Positions 1-5,375 of a stretch of 7,345 nt of DNA are shown one piece after another. Where the stretch lies: positions 1 through 7,345 of the forward strand of contig JAUHWE010000223.1 in assembly GCA_030424825.1 (NCBI GenBank), in the 5' to 3' direction. Under the pieces are notes generated by a model. It ran no database searches. It was not told where the DNA came from and was given only the letters and a program-made list of their open reading frames with translations. How positions within the stretch are numbered: position 1 is the first letter of the stretch; each line of letters begins with the position of its first letter. The position numbers were made by a program, and so were the translations under genes. This DNA is from Verrucomicrobiia bacterium. GTDB taxonomy: Bacteria; Verrucomicrobiota; Verrucomicrobiia; Opitutales; Opitutaceae.

Positions 1-1
1 A

Positions 2-37
2 GCCAAATGGAAGGTGCTCGAAGCCAGGGAACCGTGA
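2..37 (+). CDS. Possible 3' end of an upstream gene (very tentative)
   Basis: One forward frame is open from the left edge and reads AKWKVLEAREP followed by TGA at 35-37. Most of its codons end in G or C, as in the genes of this window, and a charged helix-like tail of this sort is common at protein ends. The other two forward frames are also open at the edge (stops at 46-48 and 54-56), so the choice is weak. Eleven residues are too few to name a family. The repeats that begin about 30 bases later fit an intergenic region following a gene end. Confidence 0.2.
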   Translation, partial: AKWKVLEAREP

Positions 38-72
38 TGAAAGTTTAGCGCGGTAAATCGTATCGTTTGTAG

Positions 73-132
73 GGGCGTCGCTTGCCCGTTCGAGAGCCTC
101 AGGGCCATGAGCTTTGTCGTATGGCGACGCCC
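73..132. repeat. 9-bp perfect inverted repeat, part of a repeat cluster
   Basis: GGGCGTCGC at 73-81 is matched by its exact reverse complement GCGACGCCC at 124-132. The 42-base interval contains a smaller CTCA/TGAG pairing. The structure sits directly before the REP-like doublet at 141-220, so it may belong to the same composite element. It could form a hairpin in RNA or single-stranded DNA. No coding frame explains it. Confidence 0.5.
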
Positions 133-140
133 GGGATGAC

Positions 141-170
141 GTAGGGCCAGCGCTCGCGCTGTGCCGCGTT
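141..170 (+). repeat. REP-like palindromic repeat, copy 1
   Basis: This 30-base unit begins GTAGGGCCAG and ends GTGCCGCGTT. Its core forms a hairpin, CAGCGC (148-153) pairing with GCGCTG (156-161). The reverse complement of 1533-1562 matches it at 27 of 30 positions. A third, more diverged copy lies at 194-220 in the opposite orientation. Copies in opposite orientations, confined to gaps beside genes and with a palindromic core, are the hallmarks of REP elements. No REP-associated transposase is present in the window. Confidence 0.7.
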
Positions 171-193
171 TCAGAACGTAAGAGCTACCATTG

Positions 194-220
194 GCGGCAC
201 AGCACCATCGCTGCCCACGG
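194..220 (-). repeat. REP-like palindromic repeat, diverged copy 3
   Basis: Read on the minus strand this unit shares the pattern CAGCG-N5-GCTGTGCCGC with copy 1; the 20 bases at 194-213 match 148-167 at 17 positions. It faces copy 1 across a 26-base spacer (168-193), so the two form an inverted doublet able to fold into a cruciform or long hairpin, like the paired units of bacterial interspersed mosaic elements. Beyond the core the similarity is weaker and needs small gaps. Confidence 0.55.
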
Positions 221-248
221 ATTTGAATGGTTGACTGTGTGCGTTCGA

Positions 249-277
249 TTGATCGTTCTGTTTCCGATTGGTATCGT
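249..277 (+). promoter_or_regulatory. Weak sigma70-like promoter candidate for the propeller gene
   Basis: TTGATC at 249-254 (4 of 6 to TTGACA) is followed after exactly 17 bases by TATCGT at 272-277 (4 of 6 to TATAAT). Transcription would start near 284 and leave a leader of about 45 bases before the ATG at 329. Both boxes are poor matches and no other evidence supports them. Verrucomicrobial promoters are not well defined, so this is only a candidate. Confidence 0.2.
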
Positions 278-328
278 GCCGCTTTGTCCTGCTTAAGAAA
301 TATCCCAATTTAAAACACGTCCCATAGA

Positions 329-1459
329 ATGAACGATACAAAGAGATTCGCTCCCTTTCTCGTTGCGGCATTAGCCCTTGCGACCGTGTGTCTGGGCCAT
401 GGAGATGCGACTTCGCATACGCATGAAGATTCTAATGCCCATTCCGCCCAAGGCGCCGTGCTTGGGCATAATGGCTTAAGGTATCAAGTCGATTTGAACT
501 GGGCGAAAGCAGACCCGGAGGTGGCGCCGGTGATTAACTCGCACGCTTTGGCAGAAGGCCGCGATGGGCTTATCTACGTAGTGACGGACCACCCGAAGAA
601 TGCGTTTGTTGTATTCAAAAAAGACGGTACCTTTGTTCGTTCCTTTGGTAAAGGACTCGTGGGTGGCCATGGAATTGAGATTTTCGAAAAGGATGGAGAA
701 GAATATTTGATTCACGTCGACTGCGGATGGCACTTTGAAGCGGAAGGCTGGAACGCGACCCCAAAGAATGGACGAGTTACAATACTGAAAACCGATGGCA
801 CGATTGTGAGGCGTTTGCCGACTCCTTTTGAAATGGGAATCGGCGAAGCCGGCGACAAGCAGTTCATGCCCTGCGATGTAGCCGTTACTCCGCAAGGGAC
901 CATCCTGATTGCGGACGGATACGCGACCGACTATATTTACGAAATGACGCTGACCGGCGAGCTTGTGCGTCGCTGGGGTGGGAAGGCGAAGGGTGATCCG
1001 GCAAATTTGAGCAATGCCCACGGAATATCGCTTGATGTGTCTGATAAAAATCGACCTTTGGTCTGGGTGCCTTCGAGAAGCGAGAATAAGCTGAAGGCAT
1101 TTACCTTGGAGGGGGAATTTGTGGAGACGATTGATCTGCCGGGAGCCTATGCCGGACAGCTCTTCTTTCGGGGTGACAAAGTCTATACGGCAGTTTGCTG
1201 GTCGAAAGAAAGGGGGACTGACCAGCGACTCAGTCAATCAGGTTTCCTTTTGGTGATGGATCGAAAAACGAAACGAGTCCTCAGCGCGCCCGGAGGAAAC
1301 GAGCCGGTTTATATCGATGGAAAATTGCAACCGCTTTACCAAACATCGAAGACCTTCCTACATGGGCATGATCTCTATGTAGACAGCGAAGGAGCCATCT
1401 ATTTTGGAGAGTGGAACGCGGACCGTCGCTATCCGGCAAAATTGACGCCGGTGAGGTAG
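329..1459 (+). CDS. Secreted NHL/six-bladed beta-propeller protein, amidating-lyase-like
   Basis: This is a 376-residue exported protein. A signal peptide covers about residues 1-23 (basic MNDTKR, hydrophobic FLVAALALATVCLG). A His-rich linker follows, with His24, 30, 32, 38 and 47. From about residue 70 it carries NHL-type repeats: hydrophobic strands ending in motifs such as GLIYVV (80-85), TILIADGYATDYIYEM (191-206) and GAIYFGEWN (355-363). The segment FMPCDVAVTPQG...ADGY resembles the catalytic propeller of peptidyl-alpha-hydroxyglycine alpha-amidating lyase (PAL). Histidines recur at blade starts (His72, His114, His231, His345, His347), where PAL uses His to bind metal. True lyase activity is not established; it may be a non-enzymatic binding propeller. 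The ATG start is preferred because it places the signal peptide at the N-terminus, although no Shine-Dalgarno sequence precedes it. It stands alone on the plus strand between REP-like repeats and converges with the hydrolase gene. Substrate unknown. Confidence 0.87.
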   Translation: MNDTKRFAPFLVAALALATVCLGHGDATSHTHEDSNAHSAQGAVLGHNGLRYQVDLNWAKADPEVAPVINSHALAEGRDGLIYVVTDHPKNAFVVFKKDGTFVRSFGKGLVGGHGIEIFEKDGEEYLIHVDCGWHFEAEGWNATPKNGRVTILKTDGTIVRRLPTPFEMGIGEAGDKQFMPCDVAVTPQGTILIADGYATDYIYEMTLTGELVRRWGGKAKGDPANLSNAHGISLDVSDKNRPLVWVPSRSENKLKAFTLEGEFVETIDLPGAYAGQLFFRGDKVYTAVCWSKERGTDQRLSQSGFLLVMDRKTKRVLSAPGGNEPVYIDGKLQPLYQTSKTFLHGHDLYVDSEGAIYFGEWNADRRYPAKLTPVR

Positions 1460-1532
1460 GATTGGGAATCGCGTGCTTCAATTGGAGAGCGTTTCGATTG
1501 TACCTTGCCTCTGCTTAGGGAATTGAGCCTCT

Positions 1533-1562
1533 AACGCGGCACAGCATGAGTGCTGGCCCTAC
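1533..1562 (-). repeat. REP-like palindromic repeat, copy 2
   Basis: The reverse complement matches copy 1 (141-170) at 27 of 30 positions. The hairpin core here is CAGCA/TGCTG around a 4-base loop. One stem pair has changed from G-C in copy 1 to A-T here, a compensatory change, while the inner pair is lost. The unit lies in the 137-bp gap between the convergent propeller and hydrolase genes, where it could serve as a bidirectional end-of-transcript structure. No U-rich tract marks it as a classical terminator. Confidence 0.7.
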
Positions 1563-1596
1563 GGATTTTCTTTGCGTAGGTTTGGGTGACGCTTCC

Positions 1597-2613
1597 TTAC
1601 TTAGCCAAATAGGCTTCGATGTCTGCAGCCGCTTTGGTGGGGGTTCCCGGCTTGTCGAGAAAGCCCAAGTCACGAAACCAGTCGATGAAACGGTCGGGCC
1701 AGGTGCCGTAGGGAATGCCTCCTCGGTCCTTGATGCCACCGCCATGCCAGCCGTTTCCGTACATGTGTATTTCAATATTGGGGACTTCCTTTTCGAGCAT
1801 GGCCATGTAGTAGTCGAAGGACCAGACTGTATGACGGGCATCGCCGTAGCTGGCGGAGCAAATGAAAGCGGGCGGAACGTCTCGGGGAATCTCCACGGTT
1901 TCCGGGCTTTTCGTCAACGCGGAGGGACCGGTGTAGATGAGGCCCACGAAATCGGGACGGGAGGAGATGCCGGCCAGCGAGTCGTTAGAACCGTTGTTCG
2001 CGGCATCGAATTTTTGGTAAGACAGTGCCGCATTGGCGGAGGGTTCACCCCCGGCCGAAAATCCCATCAACCCGATCTTGTTGGGATCGAAATCGAGTTC
2101 CGCCGAGAGAGAACGCACTAAACGAATGGCTTGCAGCGTATCGTCCACTGCGTCCTTTTCGGCATTGTAGCCGTCATTGCGGAGTCGATACCGGAGTATT
2201 ACGCAATTGATGCCGTAGTTGAAGAAGTAGGGCACGGGATCGATGCTTTCTCCTCCGATGACCAGCCGACGATGGCCACCCCCGGCGAGCAATATGATGA
2301 CTGCCCCGGTATTTACGTTCTTCTCTACGCGATGGATTTCAATAGATGGGTTGTGCACGTTTACGATGCTGCGAACGCGACCGGGAACGCGTTCCGTCAT
2401 CTCGTATACTTCCGCTTCATTGATTCTTTCCGCATTGAGGTACGGGGAATCAGGCGGGAAAACAGGAATGACGATGCCACCTGGCAGGAGCGCCTGCGGT
2501 TGATAAGGTTGGTTGGTGGCCTCCGCTGCGTGGGGAATGAATTGAGGCTCTTGAGCGGTGATCGAGAGGGAGAGCGAGAGAAGAAGAGGCAGGGTGAGGA
2601 GGAATGGTTTCAT
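1597..2613 (-). CDS. Secreted alpha/beta hydrolase, BD-FAE/xylan-esterase-like
   Basis: This is a 338-residue exported hydrolase. The signal peptide is MKPFLLTLPLLLSLSLSITA, with probable cleavage before Gln21. The oxyanion-hole segment is ILLAGGGHRRL (residues 107-117), a PGGGY-type variant of HGGG; after it comes GINCVILRYRL (134-144), characteristic of carbohydrate-esterase-like members such as the BD-FAE family. The nucleophile elbow is GFSAGG with Ser186. Asp258 in SYGDARH and His290 in GNGWHGG complete a plausible catalytic triad, so the enzyme looks intact. Family members remove acetyl or feruloyl groups from plant or algal glycans; the substrate here is not shown. The gene is last on the minus strand, 261 bp after the enterochelin-esterase-like gene. 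The gap contains repeats and a promoter-like pair, so independent transcription is plausible. The ATG at 2613 places the signal peptide at the N-terminus, but no Shine-Dalgarno sequence precedes it. A peptidase or lipase-like esterase is the main alternative. Confidence 0.88.
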   Translation of the reverse strand: MKPFLLTLPLLLSLSLSITAQEPQFIPHAAEATNQPYQPQALLPGGIVIPVFPPDSPYLNAERINEAEVYEMTERVPGRVRSIVNVHNPSIEIHRVEKNVNTGAVIILLAGGGHRRLVIGGESIDPVPYFFNYGINCVILRYRLRNDGYNAEKDAVDDTLQAIRLVRSLSAELDFDPNKIGLMGFSAGGEPSANAALSYQKFDAANNGSNDSLAGISSRPDFVGLIYTGPSALTKSPETVEIPRDVPPAFICSASYGDARHTVWSFDYYMAMLEKEVPNIEIHMYGNGWHGGGIKDRGGIPYGTWPDRFIDWFRDLGFLDKPGTPTKAAADIEAYLAK

Positions 2614-2635
2614 TGAGGAATGATGTTTATTGGAA

Positions 2636-2656
2636 GGTAGGACTGACTATTCTTAG
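2636..2656 (+). repeat. Diverged terminal copy of a GGTAGG...TGACTAT repeat (left)
   Basis: These 21 bases match the reverse complement of 2826-2846 at 17 positions, sharing GGTAGG at the outer end and TGACTAT inside. The two copies face each other across the intergenic gap and would be the terminal inverted repeats of a MITE-like element of about 211 bp. Unlike the right copy, this one has lost its own hairpin partner. It also overlaps the -10 box of the candidate hydrolase promoter. Confidence 0.45.
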
Positions 2657-2677
2657 GTTTACTTTATTAAATGTTAA
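2649..2677 (-). promoter_or_regulatory. Candidate promoter for the alpha/beta hydrolase gene
   Basis: On the minus strand TTAACA (2677-2672, 5 of 6 to TTGACA) is followed after 17 A/T-rich bases by AAGAAT (2654-2649, 4 of 6 to TATAAT). Transcription would start near 2642 and give a leader of roughly 29 bases before the ATG at 2613. If real, it means the repeat-bearing gap supplies the promoter and the hydrolase is not simply the tail of the upstream operon. It rests on consensus matching alone. Confidence 0.3.
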
Positions 2678-2679
2678 AT

Positions 2680-2756
2680 GGTAGGGCAACGCCCTCCGGG
2701 CGTGCCGCAGAAGGGGATCATAAAAACGCGGCCCGCCCGGAGGGCGTTGCCCTACC
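2680..2756. repeat. 29-bp near-perfect inverted repeat (strong hairpin)
   Basis: The arm at 2680-2708 (starting GGTAGGGCAACGCCC) pairs with the arm at 2728-2756 (ending GGGCGTTGCCCTACC), with 28 of 29 positions complementary. The loop is 19 bases (2709-2727). Each arm also contains a smaller internal palindrome around GCCCTCCGGGC. The G/C-rich arms contrast sharply with the A/T-rich flanks. This is a palindromic intergenic repeat of the REP/MITE type. On the minus strand the hairpin is followed by A/T-rich sequence, so it could stop or stabilise the transcript of the esterase gene upstream, but there is no proper T run. Confidence 0.8.
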
Positions 2757-2816
2757 CAATGAGAATTGTTTGAAATATAACAAAGTAGAGTTAGTTAGCC
2801 GATTGCAACTGCATGA

Positions 2817-2844
2817 TAGGGCTGACTAGGGATAGTCAACCCTA
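2817..2844. repeat. 12-bp inverted repeat with tetraloop
   Basis: TAGGGCTGACTA (2817-2828) faces TAGTCAACCCTA (2833-2844) across the loop GGGA, with 11 of 12 positions complementary. The single mismatch becomes a G-U pair in a minus-strand transcript. An outer ATG/CAT pairing (2813-2815 with 2846-2848) extends it after one unpaired base. It lies 30-60 bases past the stop of the esterase gene and may act as its 3' hairpin. Half of the same sequence reappears inverted at 2636-2656. Confidence 0.7.
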
Positions 2845-2874
2845 CCATTGAGGAACCAAATTGGTGAGCTTGTT

Positions 2875-3885
2875 TCATTTGCGAAATTCTGGGTGAAAGG
2901 TGCGTTCAAGACTATCGTAGGGATCGGTGGATACAGGATGGTCTCGCCAGAGCCAACGCATCATGCTTGGAAAAATAGCGCCGCCATGCTTTTGCCCGTG
3001 ATTGCTGATTCCCCACGAATAATTGACTTCGTAGCCCTTGGCCTCGAGGGCGTCTTTTAGCCGGACATTCTGGTAGAACCAGTCTTTCTTCGGATTGTAG
3101 CCGCTCTCGCTGATTCCGCGATAGTCGTTGCGCCCATCTTGCATGAAGATGCGGATCGGTTTCTTTTCGCTTGCCGCTACGAGCTCGGGGTAGATGTGTT
3201 CTCCTCTGACGTCTACGAACGTACCTGAAAATGTGATGACCTTGCGAAAGTGGTTGGGTCTGAACCAGGCGACAGAAAACGCGGCACAGCCCCCGGAACT
3301 CGAACCCATGATTCCGTGATCGTCTGGATTGTCGGAAATATTGTAGTCGGCTTGCAAGGAGGGCATTAGTTCTTCGATGATCACCCGTGCATATTTGTCT
3401 GTGGGAGGATTGTACTCCTCCTTTCGTAGAGTCGTCTTGTCGCCCCAATTGCGGTCAGTGGGTTCAGGTTGTTCAGGCAGACGACCCGGATTTATGAATA
3501 CGCCGAGCATGACAGGGATCTCGCGACGATAGATCAGGTTGTCCAGAACATTGTGGCCTCTCACATCCCGATCATCCGCTTTCATAGCTGCCCCATCGTT
3601 GAAGACCATAACCGCAGTCGGTTTATCGGGATCGTATTGAGCGGGAACGTAGACCCAGTAGGTGTGCTGATAGCCGGGGAATACGCTGCTCGGGATGATT
3701 TTGGCTTCCGCGAATTTCCCTTGCGGGACTCCTTCCATGGGAAGGGAATCGGGGCCGAGTTTGTAGAAAGCGTCGTGCGAAACGCCGGTTCGTTTGTCGA
3801 TCCTCGGGTTGTCCTCTTGGGCGGAGATAGGGATGGAAATGGAGAGAAGGAGTAGTAGGGAGGGAAGGAGCCGTTTGGTATTCAT
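2875..3885 (-). CDS. Secreted enterochelin-esterase-like hydrolase (esterase D/Fes type)
   Basis: This is a 336-residue exported alpha/beta hydrolase of the putative-esterase family (PF00756 type). The signal peptide is [22 protein letters not shown], with probable cleavage before Gln23. The N-terminal part, GVPQGK (52-57) to [13 protein letters not shown] (74-86) and VMVFNDGA (92-99), is the usual opening of the exported enterochelin-esterase-like group common in Planctomycetota and Verrucomicrobiota. The nucleophile elbow is GSSSGG with Ser196. Asp254 in QDGRNDY (Asp250 less likely) and His300 in HGQKHGG are the expected acid and base, so the enzyme appears complete. The C-terminal [11 protein letters not shown] also fits. 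Despite the family name, siderophore hydrolysis is not implied; related proteins are often found with sugar-lactone or polysaccharide genes. It lies 113 bp after the DUF1552 gene on the same strand and may be read with it unless the stem-loop at 3952-3979 ends that transcript. The start is fixed by the signal peptide; no good Shine-Dalgarno precedes it. Confidence 0.9.
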   Translation of the reverse strand: MNTKRLLPSLLLLLSISIPISAQEDNPRIDKRTGVSHDAFYKLGPDSLPMEGVPQGKFAEAKIIPSSVFPGYQHTYWVYVPAQYDPDKPTAVMVFNDGAAMKADDRDVRGHNVLDNLIYRREIPVMLGVFINPGRLPEQPEPTDRNWGDKTTLRKEEYNPPTDKYARVIIEELMPSLQADYNISDNPDDHGIMGSSSGGCAAFSVAWFRPNHFRKVITFSGTFVDVRGEHIYPELVAASEKKPIRIFMQDGRNDYRGISESGYNPKKDWFYQNVRLKDALEAKGYEVNYSWGISNHGQKHGGAIFPSMMRWLWRDHPVSTDPYDSLERTFHPEFRK

Positions 3886-3951
3886 AGAAAATGTACCTAT
3901 AAATCAGGAGGCGGCGTTAGGCTTGAATTGGAGCGGAAAAATCGTGGCGTA

Positions 3952-3979
3952 TAGCCGTTCGTACAATCCCCAACGGCTA
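3952..3979 (-). terminator. Stem-loop after the DUF1552 gene, possible terminator
   Basis: TAGCCGTT (3952-3959) and AACGGCTA (3972-3979) are exact reverse complements separated by 12 bases. On the minus strand the hairpin begins about 20 bases after the DUF1552 stop codon. A short run of five T lies about ten bases beyond the stem, farther than in a classical intrinsic terminator. The stem is only moderately G/C-rich. It may end or attenuate the operon transcript before the esterase gene, or be a neutral inverted repeat. Confidence 0.3.
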
Positions 3980-3998
3980 ACAGCCAGCCACCCTAAAA

Positions 3999-5372
3999 TC
4001 ACACGTTGCTCAAGCGGCCCGTTGAATCTCCAAAACGGGGGAGATTCTTAACGCCCATGCGGTCGGCCATGCTGAGGAAGAGGTTCGCGGCCGGTGTGGA
4101 GCCGTTTTGATTGAAGCGTCCTGGATTGAGCGTTCCGCCTCCATGCCCCGCGAGGATGATGGGCAAATTGTCATGGGTATGCCGATTCCCGTCCGCGTTG
4201 CCGCTTCCGTAAACGATCATAGAATTGTGCAACATGGAGTTGCCGTCGATGTCGTCTATCGAATCCAGACGAGTCAGGAAGGACGCCAATTTCTGAACGT
4301 ACCACTGGTCGATCCGAGCGACCTTGGCAATCCGGTCGGCCTTATTCTGGTGATGCGTCAGTTCGTGATGTCCCTCGGGGATTCCGATTTCATCGTGAGA
4401 ACGGTTGTCCCCGTCATGGGCTAGAAGCAGGGTGGCGATTCGCGTGGAGTCGGTTTGGAACGCCAGCAACGCCATCTCGAACATGATATCAATGTGTTCA
4501 CCGTGGCTGAAAGGAATTCCGTCTGGAGTCGCGATATCTGGATCAATGCCCGCGCCAAAGCGTTCCAAATTTTCAATACGGGATTCGACTTCCCGGATGC
4601 CGGTCAGATACTGGTCGAGCTTCTCCCGGTCGCGATGATCGAGGCTTTTCTGCATCCGTTGGGCGTCTGACATGACGAAATCGAGAATGGAACGCCGGTT
4701 CATCATGCGCCGCTTTGCATTCTCCGCACGCTCGCCGTGGGATCCCTCGCCGAAGAGACGCTCGAAAACCTTGCGTGGGTTCGACTCGGGAGTCATCGGA
4801 TTGGTCGCCGTTTTCCAGGAAAGATTGTACTGGTAGGCGCACGAGTAGCCCGTGTCGCAAGCTCCGGAACGTCGCGCGGGGTCGCAGCTCAGCTCCAGGG
4901 AGGGGAATCGGGTTAGGTGCCCGACTTCCTTTGCGATCGCCTGATCGATGGATGTGCCGGCTCTGAAATCGGTGGCGCTTTTTTTGATACGAACACTGGT
5001 CAGGAAAACGCTATTGCCGCGGGCGTGGTCGCCTCCGCCGTCCTTACCCGCAGTGGCGTTGAGCTGGTCCAGCCCTCCCATGACCTGAATGGAGTCGCGA
5101 ATGGGCTCCAGGGGTGAGAGGGTGTCCTTGAACGAGAAATTGGCCCCTTCGCCTTTTGGCCACCATAGATCGGGAATCGCTCCATTGGGAAAGAAAACGT
5201 AAGCGGCTCTGAGGGGCGCTCCGGTACGAGTAGTGGCGAGCTGCTTTACGGGACTTGCCGCAAGCAAGCCAGTCGGCACGATGGATTGAAGCGCGGGAAG
5301 CGCGAGGCTGGCTCCGACCCCTTTGAGAAAGCGGCGGCGATTGAGGGGATTGTTGAAAGCTGGGCGGTTCAT
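3999..5372 (-). CDS. DUF1552 (HXXSHH family) Tat-exported protein
   Basis: This is a complete 457-residue member of the DUF1552 family. Residues 11-17, NRRRFLK, followed by the weakly hydrophobic stretch GVGASLALPAL form an apparent twin-arginine signal, so it is probably folded before export, often a sign of a cofactor or metal. The family's naming motif is present as HELTHH (residues 336-341), with Thr in place of the usual Ser. Other recognisable blocks are AAYVFFPNGAIPDLWWP (56-72), the Asp/His segment LAHDGDNRSHDEIG (317-330) and GSGNADGNRHTHDNLPIILAG (389-409), where clustered His and Asp suggest metal binding. The architecture recalls DUF1501/sulfatase-like proteins, but no reaction has been established for this family to my knowledge. 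The start codon lies 3 bp after the stop of the DUF1592-type gene, indicating translational coupling; no Shine-Dalgarno is visible. The two families are typical partners, so they probably act in one exported complex or pathway. Confidence 0.95.
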   Translation of the reverse strand: MNRPAFNNPLNRRRFLKGVGASLALPALQSIVPTGLLAASPVKQLATTRTGAPLRAAYVFFPNGAIPDLWWPKGEGANFSFKDTLSPLEPIRDSIQVMGGLDQLNATAGKDGGGDHARGNSVFLTSVRIKKSATDFRAGTSIDQAIAKEVGHLTRFPSLELSCDPARRSGACDTGYSCAYQYNLSWKTATNPMTPESNPRKVFERLFGEGSHGERAENAKRRMMNRRSILDFVMSDAQRMQKSLDHRDREKLDQYLTGIREVESRIENLERFGAGIDPDIATPDGIPFSHGEHIDIMFEMALLAFQTDSTRIATLLLAHDGDNRSHDEIGIPEGHHELTHHQNKADRIAKVARIDQWYVQKLASFLTRLDSIDDIDGNSMLHNSMIVYGSGNADGNRHTHDNLPIILAGHGGGTLNPGRFNQNGSTPAANLFLSMADRMGVKNLPRFGDSTGRLSNV

Positions 5373-5375
5373 GGG

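Larger units (their letters stand above)
1..328. other. Left intergenic region without a confident gene
   Basis: No convincing gene is visible in these 328 bases. The first 60 bases close all three forward frames with stops. Positions 68-220 are occupied by palindromic repeats described separately: a 9-bp inverted repeat and an inverted doublet of a REP-like unit. Positions 221-328 become more A/T-rich toward the start of the propeller gene and contain one weak promoter-like pair. The open frame at 114-296 runs straight through the repeats and has no protein-like character, so it is not called. Confidence 0.6.

Noticed and set aside
374..400. Possible lipobox around the cysteine in the propeller signal peptide (LATVC)
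   Set aside because: The residue before the cysteine is Val and the -3 position is Ala, which does not fit the usual [LVI][ASTVI][GAS]C pattern; ordinary signal peptidase cleavage is more likely.
476..1237. Minus-strand open frame of 253 codons inside the propeller gene
   Set aside because: The plus-strand product has a signal peptide and regular NHL repeats; the antisense product has an Arg/His-rich, irregular composition typical of a shadow frame.
1546..2121. Plus-strand open frame of 191 codons, and the one following it at 2131-2616
   Set aside because: Both are antisense shadows of the alpha/beta hydrolase, which has a signal peptide and an intact triad. The shadow translations are low in complexity and unlike any family I know.
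2636..2846. CRISPR array or insertion sequence in the repeat-rich gap
   Set aside because: Repeats are inverted and of different lengths, with no regular direct repeats and spacers, and there is no transposase or other gene within the gap.
3278..3290. 13-base exact match (AACGCGGCACAGC) to the REP-like unit at 1533-1545
   Set aside because: It lies in the coding sequence of the esterase, encoding Cys-Ala-Ala right after the nucleophile elbow, and the rest of the unit is absent. Chance similarity is the simpler explanation.
2912..3448. Minus-strand open frame of 178 codons overlapping the esterase in another frame
   Set aside because: It is an alternative frame within the same strand as the esterase and is extremely Arg/Gln/His-rich. 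The esterase frame has the conserved motifs.
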